The position numbers were made by a program, and so were the translations under genes. From Fibrobacterota bacterium (GTDB lineage Bacteria; Fibrobacterota; Chitinivibrionia; Chitinivibrionales; JANQEN01), in assembly GCA_030619215.1 (NCBI GenBank), contig JAUXBV010000075.1, forward strand, positions 1-9,769: DNA of 9,769 nucleotides, given 5' to 3'. The notes under the pieces were generated by a model that saw nothing but the letters and a program-made list of their open reading frames with translations, ran no database searches and had not been told where the DNA came from. Position 1 is the stretch's first letter, and each line of letters starts with the position of its first letter. Positions 1 to 6,590 of the stretch are shown here, piece after piece.

Positions 1-28
1 AGGAAAGGAGTTAATCAAAAAGTTATGC

Positions 29-58
29 TAAAGCATGACATTATGTAAGAGCGGATAG
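29..58 (+). promoter_or_regulatory. Weak sigma-28-like flagellar promoter candidate
   Basis: GCGGATAG at 51-58 matches six of eight bases of the FliA -10 box GCCGATAA. TAAAGC at 29-34 resembles the start of the -35 box. The gap between TAAA and the -10 box is 18 bases instead of the usual 15, so the fit is imperfect. Position is sensible: transcription would start near 65 and give a leader of about 95 bases before the flagellin. TAAAGC overlaps a small palindrome (ATGCT/AGCAT, 24-35). No sigma-54 GG-N10-GC element was found upstream of the gene. Confidence 0.22.
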
Positions 59-114
59 GCCTTTATCATGTCCTCCCGCTCAACATACTGTTACTTTTTA
101 TACCTTGCATACCG

Positions 115-155
115 GATTAACAAGGAGTGTTAATCTTAATCTTTTACAGGGAGGT
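115..155 (+). promoter_or_regulatory. Flagellin leader: hairpin plus two CsrA-like ACARGGA sites, second one on the RBS
   Basis: Arms GATTAAC (115-121) and GTTAATC (129-135) form a perfect 7-bp stem whose 7-base loop is AAGGAGT, so ACAAGGA (120-126) is presented in and next to a hairpin loop. A second motif, ACAGGGA (146-152), lies in the Shine-Dalgarno sequence GGGAGG (149-154), six bases before the ATG. The 12-mer at 144-155 matches 10 of 12 positions of the CsrA SELEX consensus RUACARGGAUGU. In Bacillus subtilis, CsrA represses flagellin (hag) translation by binding two leader sites, one of them over the RBS, and FliW relieves this. The same arrangement here is inference; no csrA or fliW lies in the window. 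Confidence 0.5.
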
Positions 156-160
156 TATAA

Positions 161-1018
161 ATGCGTATTAACCACAATATTTCTTCAATGATAACGCAGG
201 GCGCTATGTTCAAAACGAGCAGGGCCCTGAATAAATCACTCGAAAAACTTTCGACGGGACTGCGTGTAAACCGCGCCAGTGATGATGCCGCCGGACTTGC
301 CATTTCCGAAAATCTGAGAACCCAGGTTCGGGGAGCTGCACAGGCCCAGCGTAATGCATTGGATGGTATCTCAGCATTGAACATAGCTGAGGGAGCGATG
401 AATGAAATATCGGACATCCTTCAGCGTATGCGTGAACTTGCAGTTCAATCCGCAAACGACACCCTTACCAGTACAGAGCGCGGCTATACCAACCAGGAAT
501 TTGATCAATTAACCGATGAGATTCAACGGATTGCAGATGTAACCAATTACAATGGTATGGATTTGTTATCTGATACGGCAGTTGCTGCTGATCGTTTCGG
601 GGGAGGAACCGGCTCAGTTTTATGGATAGACGCAAATGAAACTATCGGTGAGGACAGTATTACAATTACCATCGATACATTAACGACCAATGCTGCCGGC
701 CTGAATATCGATGCCCTTGTCCTTGATACTCAGACCGCGTCTGTCGATGCAATTTCAGATCTTGACATTGCAATCAGTTCTGTGAATACGAACCGTGCAA
801 GTGTTGGTGCCTTTGTGAATCGTCTCGAGCATGCTGTGAATAACCTTATGGTAAGTGAAACCAATCAGCAGGCAGCAGAATCAAACATCAGGGATGTAGA
901 TTTTGCAAAAGAAACTGCTGAATTTACCAAAAATCAGATTCTTGTTCAATCATCAGTAGCAATGCTTGCCCAGTCCAATATGATCCCTTCAACAGTATTG
1001 TCCCTGGTAGCATCCTAA
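161..1018 (+). CDS. fliC: Flagellin (flagellar filament protein)
   Basis: This is the subunit of the extracellular flagellar filament, exported by the flagellar type III system; it has no cleaved signal peptide. The conserved N-terminal D0/D1 region spans about residues 1-140, with NHNISS at 4-9, LEKLSTGLRVNRASDDAAGL at 27-46 and QRMRELAVQSAN at 88-99. The conserved C-terminal region spans about 195-285, with a DVDFAKET stretch near 245-252 and QILVQSSVAMLAQSN near 269-283. The central variable part is only about 50 residues, so at 285 residues this is a short flagellin with little or no D2/D3 domain. It has no cysteine. The start is fixed by GGGAGG six bases upstream and by the family N-terminus MRINHN. 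It appears to be monocistronic, with a long structured leader and its own terminator. The symbol could equally be hag or flaA. Identification is secure. Confidence 0.97.
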   Translation: MRINHNISSMITQGAMFKTSRALNKSLEKLSTGLRVNRASDDAAGLAISENLRTQVRGAAQAQRNALDGISALNIAEGAMNEISDILQRMRELAVQSANDTLTSTERGYTNQEFDQLTDEIQRIADVTNYNGMDLLSDTAVAADRFGGGTGSVLWIDANETIGEDSITITIDTLTTNAAGLNIDALVLDTQTASVDAISDLDIAISSVNTNRASVGAFVNRLEHAVNNLMVSETNQQAAESNIRDVDFAKETAEFTKNQILVQSSVAMLAQSNMIPSTVLSLVAS

Positions 1019-1050
1019 GCCGGCTTTTTCCAGTAACTGGAATTAATGAA

Positions 1051-1083
1051 AAAGGCGAACCTTCAGCGGTTCGCCTTTCTTTT
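1051..1083. terminator. Rho-independent terminator shared by the convergent flagellin and Usp genes
   Basis: AAAGGCGAACC (1051-1061) and GGTTCGCCTTT (1068-1078) form a perfect 11-bp stem around the loop TTCAGC. CTTTT follows on the plus strand and an A-rich run precedes it, so the hairpin can also stop the minus-strand gene that ends at 1104. A second short inverted repeat, TTCCAGT/ACTGGAA (1028-1042), lies just upstream and may help protect the 3' end. Confidence 0.85.
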
Positions 1084-1103
1084 GTACAACACGAGATTTC
1101 AAG

Positions 1104-1958
1104 CTATACTACTGCAACAGCAAGCACCGGGCATGGCGCATCTCTCAGCACCTGCTCAGTTATACTGCCAACTATCTTCTGTGAAAGAGTATCACGGCCA
1201 TTAGTTGACATAATAATTAAATCGGCGTCTTCTTGACGGGCGATAGATATAATTGACTGGTGTATTCCTTCCTGAATTAGTACCTCTTTCCAGGAAAGCC
1301 CTTCAAGGGATGCAGCAGATATGTATGGAAATATTTCACCAACATGTACGCCATGTACCTGCGGTGACTGATCCGGAAAGATCTGTAACATCCGTTGCAG
1401 CATTTGAAAAGAGGGCTCCGGAGAAGGTTCCTCTGCAACAGGCATAATAATATTTTTAAGAGATACCGAACCGGTATTTTCATTAACAAATGGTTTCACA
1501 CCTGAAGGAATGTACAGAGTTGTCTGCCTGAAATATTGAACAAGGTATTCTGCGAGGTCCTGTCCAAACAAGCCCCCAATACTTTTTTGTCTATTTAAAC
1601 CTATTACGCAAATATCATGAAAATGACGCCTGAGGCGCTTGCCTATCTCCTTTTTCGAGCCGCCTTCCTTGATAATCTTTTTAACTTTAATACCGAGCTT
1701 TCCTACATCCTCTCTCTTCGAGCCGCGGGGAAGCGCGCCCCATTGCTCAAGAGCTTTTCGAATACTTACATTCTCATGCTTCCGGCTTTTTTTACGAACA
1801 TCTATAACTTCCAGCTCGCCTTTCGAAGCATAAACAAGGCTGAGAGCATGCAAAAAGGGAGGAAGCAGCTCTGACTGCTCGTGAATAGGGTTGATAATAT
1901 TTAATGGTTGTTCTACCGTATAACCATTATCTGTGCGTATATCTGATGGGTCTTGCAT
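1104..1958 (-). CDS. Tandem-domain universal stress protein (UspA family)
   Basis: This is a cytoplasmic stress-response protein of the Usp/HUP fold, 284 residues with two Usp units. The C-terminal unit (about 168-284) is typical: it ends with DADLIIMST, then the nucleotide-loop region, then APCPVLAVAV. The ATP motif G-2x-G-9x-G-S/T appears as S251-2x-G254-9x-G264-S265, so the first glycine is serine. The N-terminal unit (about 18-152) is degenerate: its loop reads GLNRQKSIGG, although the strand before it (HDICVIGLN) and the segment after it (TLYIP) fit the fold. A basic stretch near 55-107 separates its strands. The gene is convergent with the flagellin and divergent from the nucleotidyltransferase gene. 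The RBS is weak: GAAAAGAG about ten bases before the ATG. The family call is firm; ATP binding by the C-terminal unit is likely but unproven, and binding by the N-terminal unit is unlikely. Confidence 0.88.
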   Translation of the reverse strand: MQDPSDIRTDNGYTVEQPLNIINPIHEQSELLPPFLHALSLVYASKGELEVIDVRKKSRKHENVSIRKALEQWGALPRGSKREDVGKLGIKVKKIIKEGGSKKEIGKRLRRHFHDICVIGLNRQKSIGGLFGQDLAEYLVQYFRQTTLYIPSGVKPFVNENTGSVSLKNIIMPVAEEPSPEPSFQMLQRMLQIFPDQSPQVHGVHVGEIFPYISAASLEGLSWKEVLIQEGIHQSIISIARQEDADLIIMSTNGRDTLSQKIVGSITEQVLRDAPCPVLAVAVV

Positions 1959-2192
1959 GTAAATTAATCTCTTTTCTTTCTAAATAATTACTCTATGGTT
2001 TAACTATACGTTGTTATAAACATTTTATATTTATTTTATTAATTCTTCAAACAAAATATAGTATACTGTTTGTGTTTCGCCCACTGTTATTTGACAAATA
2101 ATCATATAAAATATTCCTATTTATAATCACTACTAACATTATAGAAATAAATTTGTTATTTTATTATGGAATTTTAATAACCAGGTAAACGT
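1959..2192. other. AT-rich divergent intergenic spacer
   Basis: This 234-base spacer is very AT-rich and must hold promoters for the minus-strand usp gene and the plus-strand operon. On the plus strand, TTGACA occurs at 2091-2096 and a perfect TATAAT at 2122-2127. They are 25 bases apart, too far for one sigma-70 promoter, so at most one of them is used in its classical role. On the minus strand a TATAGT lies at 2008-2003 without a convincing -35 box. No RNA gene, clear terminator or small ORF with an RBS was seen. Confidence 0.45.
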
Positions 2193-3452
2193 ATGAATGT
2201 GTGGTCAAAAGAGCTTGCCATAAAAAGAATCTTTCGATTTGATGATCTCTCAGAAAGCGACCGGAGCACACTGCTTTCCTTTTTAGACAAGTCTCTCCCT
2301 ACAGACATTGTTGAAGAACAGCTGCTTCATCGCAGAAAGGCCCTCCGTAATCTTGAAGCCGGCAGAAATCTTCTTTCAAATGTTAAGCAGCTGTACCCGG
2401 AATGCACCTTTAGCAATGATATGAAAGTATCCAGGGAAGATATCTTTGGGTATGCAATTTTACTAACGGCAGGCGGTGAAGGGGAACGGCTGTATACCAG
2501 CCTTCGTAAGCAAGGCGTACCAGCCCGGCAATTGCACAACTTTACCAAAGCAACGTTTGCTTTGCCGGACTTCTTTCCCGGTTTTGGCACCTTACATATC
2601 AATCTGTCCCTAATCTCAAAGCTGTGCAGAGATCACTCTTTTGACATCCCGGTTGTTGTTTCTACCGGGCCAGAAGACTCCGCCACAGCACGGTTAATAC
2701 CATCAATTATCAACGGACACAACTCCTTTGGTATAAAACATCTCCGTATTATCAATCAGGAAGAGCGCATTCATTTTACCCGGGATGAAAAAATTGTCTG
2801 TACTTTTGTAAATAACAAGCCAAAAGTGATTACCAATCCGGATGAGACCGGCGGACCGGTAATGAAACTAAAAAAGCAATTACCCGGGGAAAAGGAAAGT
2901 ACCCTGGACTGGCTGGTAACATTGGGATGCAATAAAATTATCCTGCTCCAGGCTACCGCAATATACAACCCGGCTGTTATTCCCATCATTGCCTCTGCAG
3001 GTAAAAAATATGACGGGTTGGGTATTGGTATTCAGAGAAAAACATTTCATGAAGACGATCCCTATGGCACATTTATTTTGATAGAAAAGAACAAACGTAA
3101 AAAGCTTATCATTGCAGAGCAGGAAGTCAGGGACAGGGAGACGCTCTCTTTGACTGATTCAGAGAATAATTACCTGCCTTTTAATACGGGTTTTTACGCT
3201 TTTGACATCCGCCTTATACAACACACCACTTTACCGGAATATGCTACCCCACCAAAAGAAATCCTGCCCGGTCTCCCGAAATCACCAAAAACAGGTTATG
3301 CTGCCACGGATATAATCTCACTTGCAAAGAAACCGGCTGTTCTTACAATACCTCGTGATTCGTTTGGTGTAATAAAAAAAGCAGAAGACCTTATGCGGCT
3401 TTCGAAACTTGGCAGGAAATTTGGACTGGATAAATTATGTAAATATATATGA
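2193..3452 (+). CDS. UDPGP-type nucleotidyltransferase-like protein (divergent UDP-sugar pyrophosphorylase family)
   Basis: This 419-residue protein resembles the UTP-glucose-1-phosphate uridylyltransferase / UDP-N-acetylhexosamine pyrophosphorylase family (GT-A fold), whose members join UTP to a sugar 1-phosphate. Evidence is the glycine-rich nucleotide loop TAGGEGERL (92-100), a following basic/lysine segment (FTKATFALP, 117-125), NPDETGGPV (215-223) where the family has a Gly-rich substrate loop, and NTGFYAFD (331-338) near the end of the catalytic core. About 90 residues, largely helical, precede the loop. The central strand reads NKIILLQATAIYNP (247-260), where active relatives usually have an Asp-Asn pair, so activity or substrate may be altered. 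The ATG follows a weak AGG (2183-2185). The ParA gene starts 38 bases downstream on the same strand, so cotranscription is likely. The superfamily is fairly sure; substrate is unknown. Confidence 0.7.
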   Translation: MNVWSKELAIKRIFRFDDLSESDRSTLLSFLDKSLPTDIVEEQLLHRRKALRNLEAGRNLLSNVKQLYPECTFSNDMKVSREDIFGYAILLTAGGEGERLYTSLRKQGVPARQLHNFTKATFALPDFFPGFGTLHINLSLISKLCRDHSFDIPVVVSTGPEDSATARLIPSIINGHNSFGIKHLRIINQEERIHFTRDEKIVCTFVNNKPKVITNPDETGGPVMKLKKQLPGEKESTLDWLVTLGCNKIILLQATAIYNPAVIPIIASAGKKYDGLGIGIQRKTFHEDDPYGTFILIEKNKRKKLIIAEQEVRDRETLSLTDSENNYLPFNTGFYAFDIRLIQHTTLPEYATPPKEILPGLPKSPKTGYAATDIISLAKKPAVLTIPRDSFGVIKKAEDLMRLSKLGRKFGLDKLCKYI

Positions 3453-3490
3453 GAGTTGAGATTTGACCGACAAAGTATTAAATTAAACGT

Positions 3491-4336
3491 ATGAAAACAG
3501 TATCAATACTTAACCATAAGGGCGGGGTAGGCAAAACAACATTTACCGGATGCGTAGCTCAGGCATTGGCTTTATGCGGATTCCGGGTTCTTGTTATTGA
3601 TAATGACAGCCAGCACAACCTTTCTGCCATGTTTGGATGCGGAGTACAGTCTCCCAACATACGTGATGTATACCGCGCCGGCGGAAGTGACGCTCTTCAT
3701 ACATTCTTAAAAACGATAAGGAAAACCGAAATTAACGATCTTCATATTGTAACCGCTCCAAATGTATTGAGTGAATCTGATATCAGGGATCCCCTCCAGT
3801 TAAAAAACTGTATAACATCGTGCAGGCTTGATCAACACTATGATTATATTCTTATTGACAATGCACCGGGTATGGACAGACTTCAGGCAGTTTCAATCAA
3901 TGCCTCCGATAAAATCTTCGTACCCACTGAGTTGAAACAATTTGCTATTGACGGCATCGTGGAAATGGAAAAAATATTAACCTACCGTTTCTCCGCGTGC
4001 AGCGGTATATCGAAGATAATCCCTAACTTTTACAAAAATACAAAACGGCAAAACACCTATATTGCAGCCCTCAATAAACTGTTCCCCGGGAAAGTAACAA
4101 AAACGGTAATCCCGGCTGACCCGGTTTTTGACGAGCTTATAACCGAAGAAAAAATTCTCTTTTTACACAGGCTTTACTCCAAAGGGGCTGCCTTTTATCT
4201 CAAGATCATGCATGAATTATTTAATCTTAATGAGGATGAAGTATGGGAAAAGATGCTGGAAAAACGTAACCGGCGCTTAAGTGAAGATGCGAGGGAACGG
4301 TTTTATAAACGCAGGGTGCAACAAGCACAAAAATGA
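3491..4336 (+). CDS. Orphan ParA/Soj-type P-loop ATPase
   Basis: This is a cytoplasmic ParA/MinD-superfamily ATPase of 281 residues; such proteins dimerise on ATP and move or position DNA or protein cargo. The deviant Walker A motif KGGVGKTT (10-17) retains both lysines. The second nucleotide motif is DNDSQHN (37-43), where chromosomal ParA/Soj has DxDPQGN. Walker B is YDYILIDNAPG (117-127), and KIFVPTELKQFAIDGI (141-156) matches the Soj region after it. The last 30 residues are highly charged and basic. The N-terminus begins directly at the ATPase strand, so there is no plasmid-type helix-turn-helix extension and no FlhG-type activation helix. No ParB gene or obvious parS follows; instead a small membrane protein does, 50 bases downstream. 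No Shine-Dalgarno sequence is visible before the ATG. The fold call is secure; the cargo is unknown and a role in chromosome segregation is not implied. Confidence 0.9.
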   Translation: MKTVSILNHKGGVGKTTFTGCVAQALALCGFRVLVIDNDSQHNLSAMFGCGVQSPNIRDVYRAGGSDALHTFLKTIRKTEINDLHIVTAPNVLSESDIRDPLQLKNCITSCRLDQHYDYILIDNAPGMDRLQAVSINASDKIFVPTELKQFAIDGIVEMEKILTYRFSACSGISKIIPNFYKNTKRQNTYIAALNKLFPGKVTKTVIPADPVFDELITEEKILFLHRLYSKGAAFYLKIMHELFNLNEDEVWEKMLEKRNRRLSEDARERFYKRRVQQAQK

Positions 4337-4386
4337 TTGGAACCACGGGTAAAACATAATGTAACACTTGCTATAAAGGAAATATC

Positions 4387-4620
4387 ATGAAAAAAGATAA
4401 GGGGAAACAGGTATTTACCGGTGATACTGATGATACGCTGGCAGATAAGATAATTAAACATACAAAAGAAAATAGCAGGAACAGCTTCTCAACGCAATCT
4501 GAAAATAAAAGGGAAACACCTTGCTGCCCTCCGGGAAAATTCATTACTATCCTCCTAACCATAGTGTCAGCCGCACTTCTTCTTCTTTTTCTAATGGGCA
4601 AGTTCATTAAAAAAGCCTAA
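4387..4620 (+). CDS. Small single-pass membrane protein, function unknown
   Basis: This 77-residue protein is not recognised. About 50 polar, charged residues (lysine-rich start, acidic patch TDDTLAD near 13-19) are followed by CCPPG (46-50) and one hydrophobic helix (about 52-70), ending in a short basic tail, GKFIKKA. The pattern suggests a C-terminally anchored protein with its N-terminal part in the cytoplasm, an orientation inferred from its hydrophilic head. Reality of the gene is supported by a good RBS, AAAGGA (4375-4380), six bases before the ATG, and by its place 50 bases behind the ParA gene on the same strand. A membrane anchor or partner for that ATPase is a reasonable guess. The paired cysteines next to the membrane could be a lipidation or metal site, but nothing proves this. 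Confidence 0.72.
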   Translation: MKKDKGKQVFTGDTDDTLADKIIKHTKENSRNSFSTQSENKRETPCCPPGKFITILLTIVSAALLLLFLMGKFIKKA

Positions 4621-4642
4621 TTTTTACAAACCAGTATAGGTA

Positions 4643-4671
4643 TAGACAAAATCTCAGGGTTAAGGTATAAT
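4643..4671 (+). promoter_or_regulatory. Sigma-70 promoter of the HDOD gene
   Basis: TAGACA (4643-4648, five of six consensus bases) and TATAAT (4666-4671, perfect) are separated by exactly 17 bases. A start near 4678 would give a leader of about 70 bases. The downstream HDOD gene can therefore be transcribed independently of the upstream operon. This is the best plus-strand promoter in the window. Confidence 0.7.
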
Positions 4672-4746
4672 TTACATACCAATTATCTGTAATCCACATT
4701 CTTATATTATACTCGGAACCTAATCGTAAAGCAGGTGTCAAGAAAT

Positions 4747-6522
4747 ATGGTTGGCCTTATGCTTATAGTTGTAAACAAACGTGAACGGCAAATACTTAAC
4801 ATGGCATTTAGCCAACAAAACATTAAAATCGCACAATCTGATCCAACCTACTCCAATTACATAAAAGTCCTGCAATATATGCCTGATGTCATCATTATGG
4901 AAATTCCCAAAATGGGCGGTGACCAATTCCATTTCTCAAGCATGATACGAGGGAACAAAAAAACAAGAAAGATCCCTGTAGTAGGATATGGAGACAAAGT
5001 AAATGAAATGGAAATGCGATACATCACGAAAAAGGGTGTAAATGACTATATTGAACGACCGTTAAAGTTCTCACTCCTTCTGGAAATCATTCAAAAATAT
5101 CTGAAAATAATAAATAAATCAATTGACACGGCTAACGATGATAACTCCTCTGAAAAAGATGCGGACATAGAGCAAATCCTTGATGATAATACTCTACCTT
5201 CCAAAAAAATTGAGCTCATGGTAAAACATATATCCGGTCTTATAGCTTTTCCATTTACCGTTGCTAAAGTTTTACACCTTACCGGGAGTGAAAAATCCGG
5301 CGCACAAGACCTTGCAAAAGTAATTGAAGCTGATCCTGCCATTACAGCAAGTATTCTAAAAGTATCAAATACTGTTTTTTTTGCAAGCCTTAACAGAACT
5401 ATAAGCTCTATTAAGGATGCTGTTGTAAGAATCGGATTTAAAGAAACAAAAAGAATCGTTATGGCCATGTCCGTAATGGACATTTTCGGCAAAGAAGATA
5501 AATGTTTTGGATTTAACAGAATGGATTTCTGGGTTCACTCTCTTGCAACGGCTCTTATCTCAGAACGCATCGCAAAGCGTATGGGAAATATTAGTACGGA
5601 AGAGGCTTTTCTTGCCGGCCTTCTCCATGATTTCGGAATTTTGCTATTAGATGAATTTTTCCCTTCAATTTTCGAAAAAATACTTGAAGCTACCACAAAC
5701 AATGGCTCACGCTTTATTGATAATGAAAAAAAATTACTTAAAATAACCCGTAATGATATCATTAAAGAATTATTTACAAAATGGAAGATTCCGGATAGTA
5801 TAATAGAAGCAATTGATACTCATTACGATATATATAGCGAGAATAAAAAATTCGAAACAGCAAACGAAAAAATATCATTATGCGTTTATATGGGTAATAT
5901 AATTGCAAAGACTTATTGCCTGGGTGATGTATGTGACCAATATATAACTCCTCTTGAAAACCACCTCTTTGAAAAAGCAAAAATGATTACCGGCCTTGGG
6001 AAAGATTTTTTGGTAAGCATTAATCATGATTTGGATGTGTATAGAAAATTTTTAAATATTAAAGAAGATAAGAGGGTATTGATCAGAGAAAATAAACATA
6101 TTGGTATTTTCTGTTCTGCTAACCCTTTATTTGTACCGGTTGAAGAATATTTAAAAGCACAGGGGCATTTGGCTACACGTATACCAAAATCCGATTCTTA
6201 TACCAACTTTGATCAGCAATTTGATGCTATTGTTGTTTGGGCGAATAAAAAAACAACACTTGACTCACTATTACGCCTCACAAGCATCGTTCAGCGGACT
6301 AAAAAGGAGGTCGATATAAACAAAGAACCCCCATTAGCGCCTGTGCTTGCATTTATTTATAAAGATTTACCATTAGCGCAAGAAGGTACAAAAAAGCTCT
6401 CCCTGATGTACAATGAATTCGACCTTCGTATATTTGATGAAAATCTTACAAGAATCCTTGGAAATAAAATTATTTCTTTACCTGAACCGGATGAAGAACA
6501 AAAATCTGAAGATCCTTCCTGA
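4747..6522 (+). CDS. HDOD-domain regulator with degenerate receiver and a C-terminal Rossmann-like domain
   Basis: This 591-residue cytoplasmic signalling protein has three parts. Residues about 2-118 resemble a response-regulator receiver, but the key residues are changed: the acidic pocket reads VVNKRER, the phospho-acceptor position is Glu52 (IIMEIPKMGG), and the conserved Lys is Arg104 (ERPLK). Residues about 150-360 form an HDOD domain: an EADPAITASILKVSN segment near 184-198, a conserved helix with VRIGFKETKR (227-236), His264, and HD retained at 294-295 (GLLHDFGILLLDE). HDOD proteins are scaffolds in bacterial signalling and usually lack phosphohydrolase activity. The C-terminal 140 residues alternate strands and helices (HIGIFCSANP, FDAIVVWAN, APVLAFIYKD) like a second receiver-type or Rossmann fold. 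The ATG at 4747 is preferred because AGGTG (4733-4737) sits nine bases upstream. A GTG at 4735 in frame would add four residues but has no RBS. The HDOD call is firm. Confidence 0.88.
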   Translation: MVGLMLIVVNKRERQILNMAFSQQNIKIAQSDPTYSNYIKVLQYMPDVIIMEIPKMGGDQFHFSSMIRGNKKTRKIPVVGYGDKVNEMEMRYITKKGVNDYIERPLKFSLLLEIIQKYLKIINKSIDTANDDNSSEKDADIEQILDDNTLPSKKIELMVKHISGLIAFPFTVAKVLHLTGSEKSGAQDLAKVIEADPAITASILKVSNTVFFASLNRTISSIKDAVVRIGFKETKRIVMAMSVMDIFGKEDKCFGFNRMDFWVHSLATALISERIAKRMGNISTEEAFLAGLLHDFGILLLDEFFPSIFEKILEATTNNGSRFIDNEKKLLKITRNDIIKELFTKWKIPDSIIEAIDTHYDIYSENKKFETANEKISLCVYMGNIIAKTYCLGDVCDQYITPLENHLFEKAKMITGLGKDFLVSINHDLDVYRKFLNIKEDKRVLIRENKHIGIFCSANPLFVPVEEYLKAQGHLATRIPKSDSYTNFDQQFDAIVVWANKKTTLDSLLRLTSIVQRTKKEVDINKEPPLAPVLAFIYKDLPLAQEGTKKLSLMYNEFDLRIFDENLTRILGNKIISLPEPDEEQKSEDPS

Positions 6523-6590
6523 AAATCAATCCACAATTATTCTGAAATCACTATAGAAATATATTGGCTGGAAGAAAAAAATGTGAGAGA

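Noticed and set aside
24..47. Eight-codon reading frame starting at 24 after AGGAAAGGAG at 1-10, a possible leader peptide
   Set aside because: The gap of 13 bases is long, the frame is trivial in length, and it lies upstream of the likely flagellin transcription start.
210..455. Long minus-strand and second-frame ORFs inside the flagellin gene
   Set aside because: They mirror the conserved flagellin codons, lack an RBS and resemble no protein family.
1253..1874. Plus-strand ORFs of 64-85 codons across the Usp gene
   Set aside because: They are antisense shadows of a clear Usp reading frame with no RBS or recognisable domain.
2091..2127. TTGACA and TATAAT as one promoter for the 2193 gene
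   Set aside because: The 25-base spacing is too long for sigma-70; the boxes are only noted as part of the AT-rich spacer.
4735..4746. GTG start four codons upstream for the HDOD gene
   Set aside because: It would itself overlap the AGGTG ribosome-binding sequence that is correctly spaced for the ATG at 4747.
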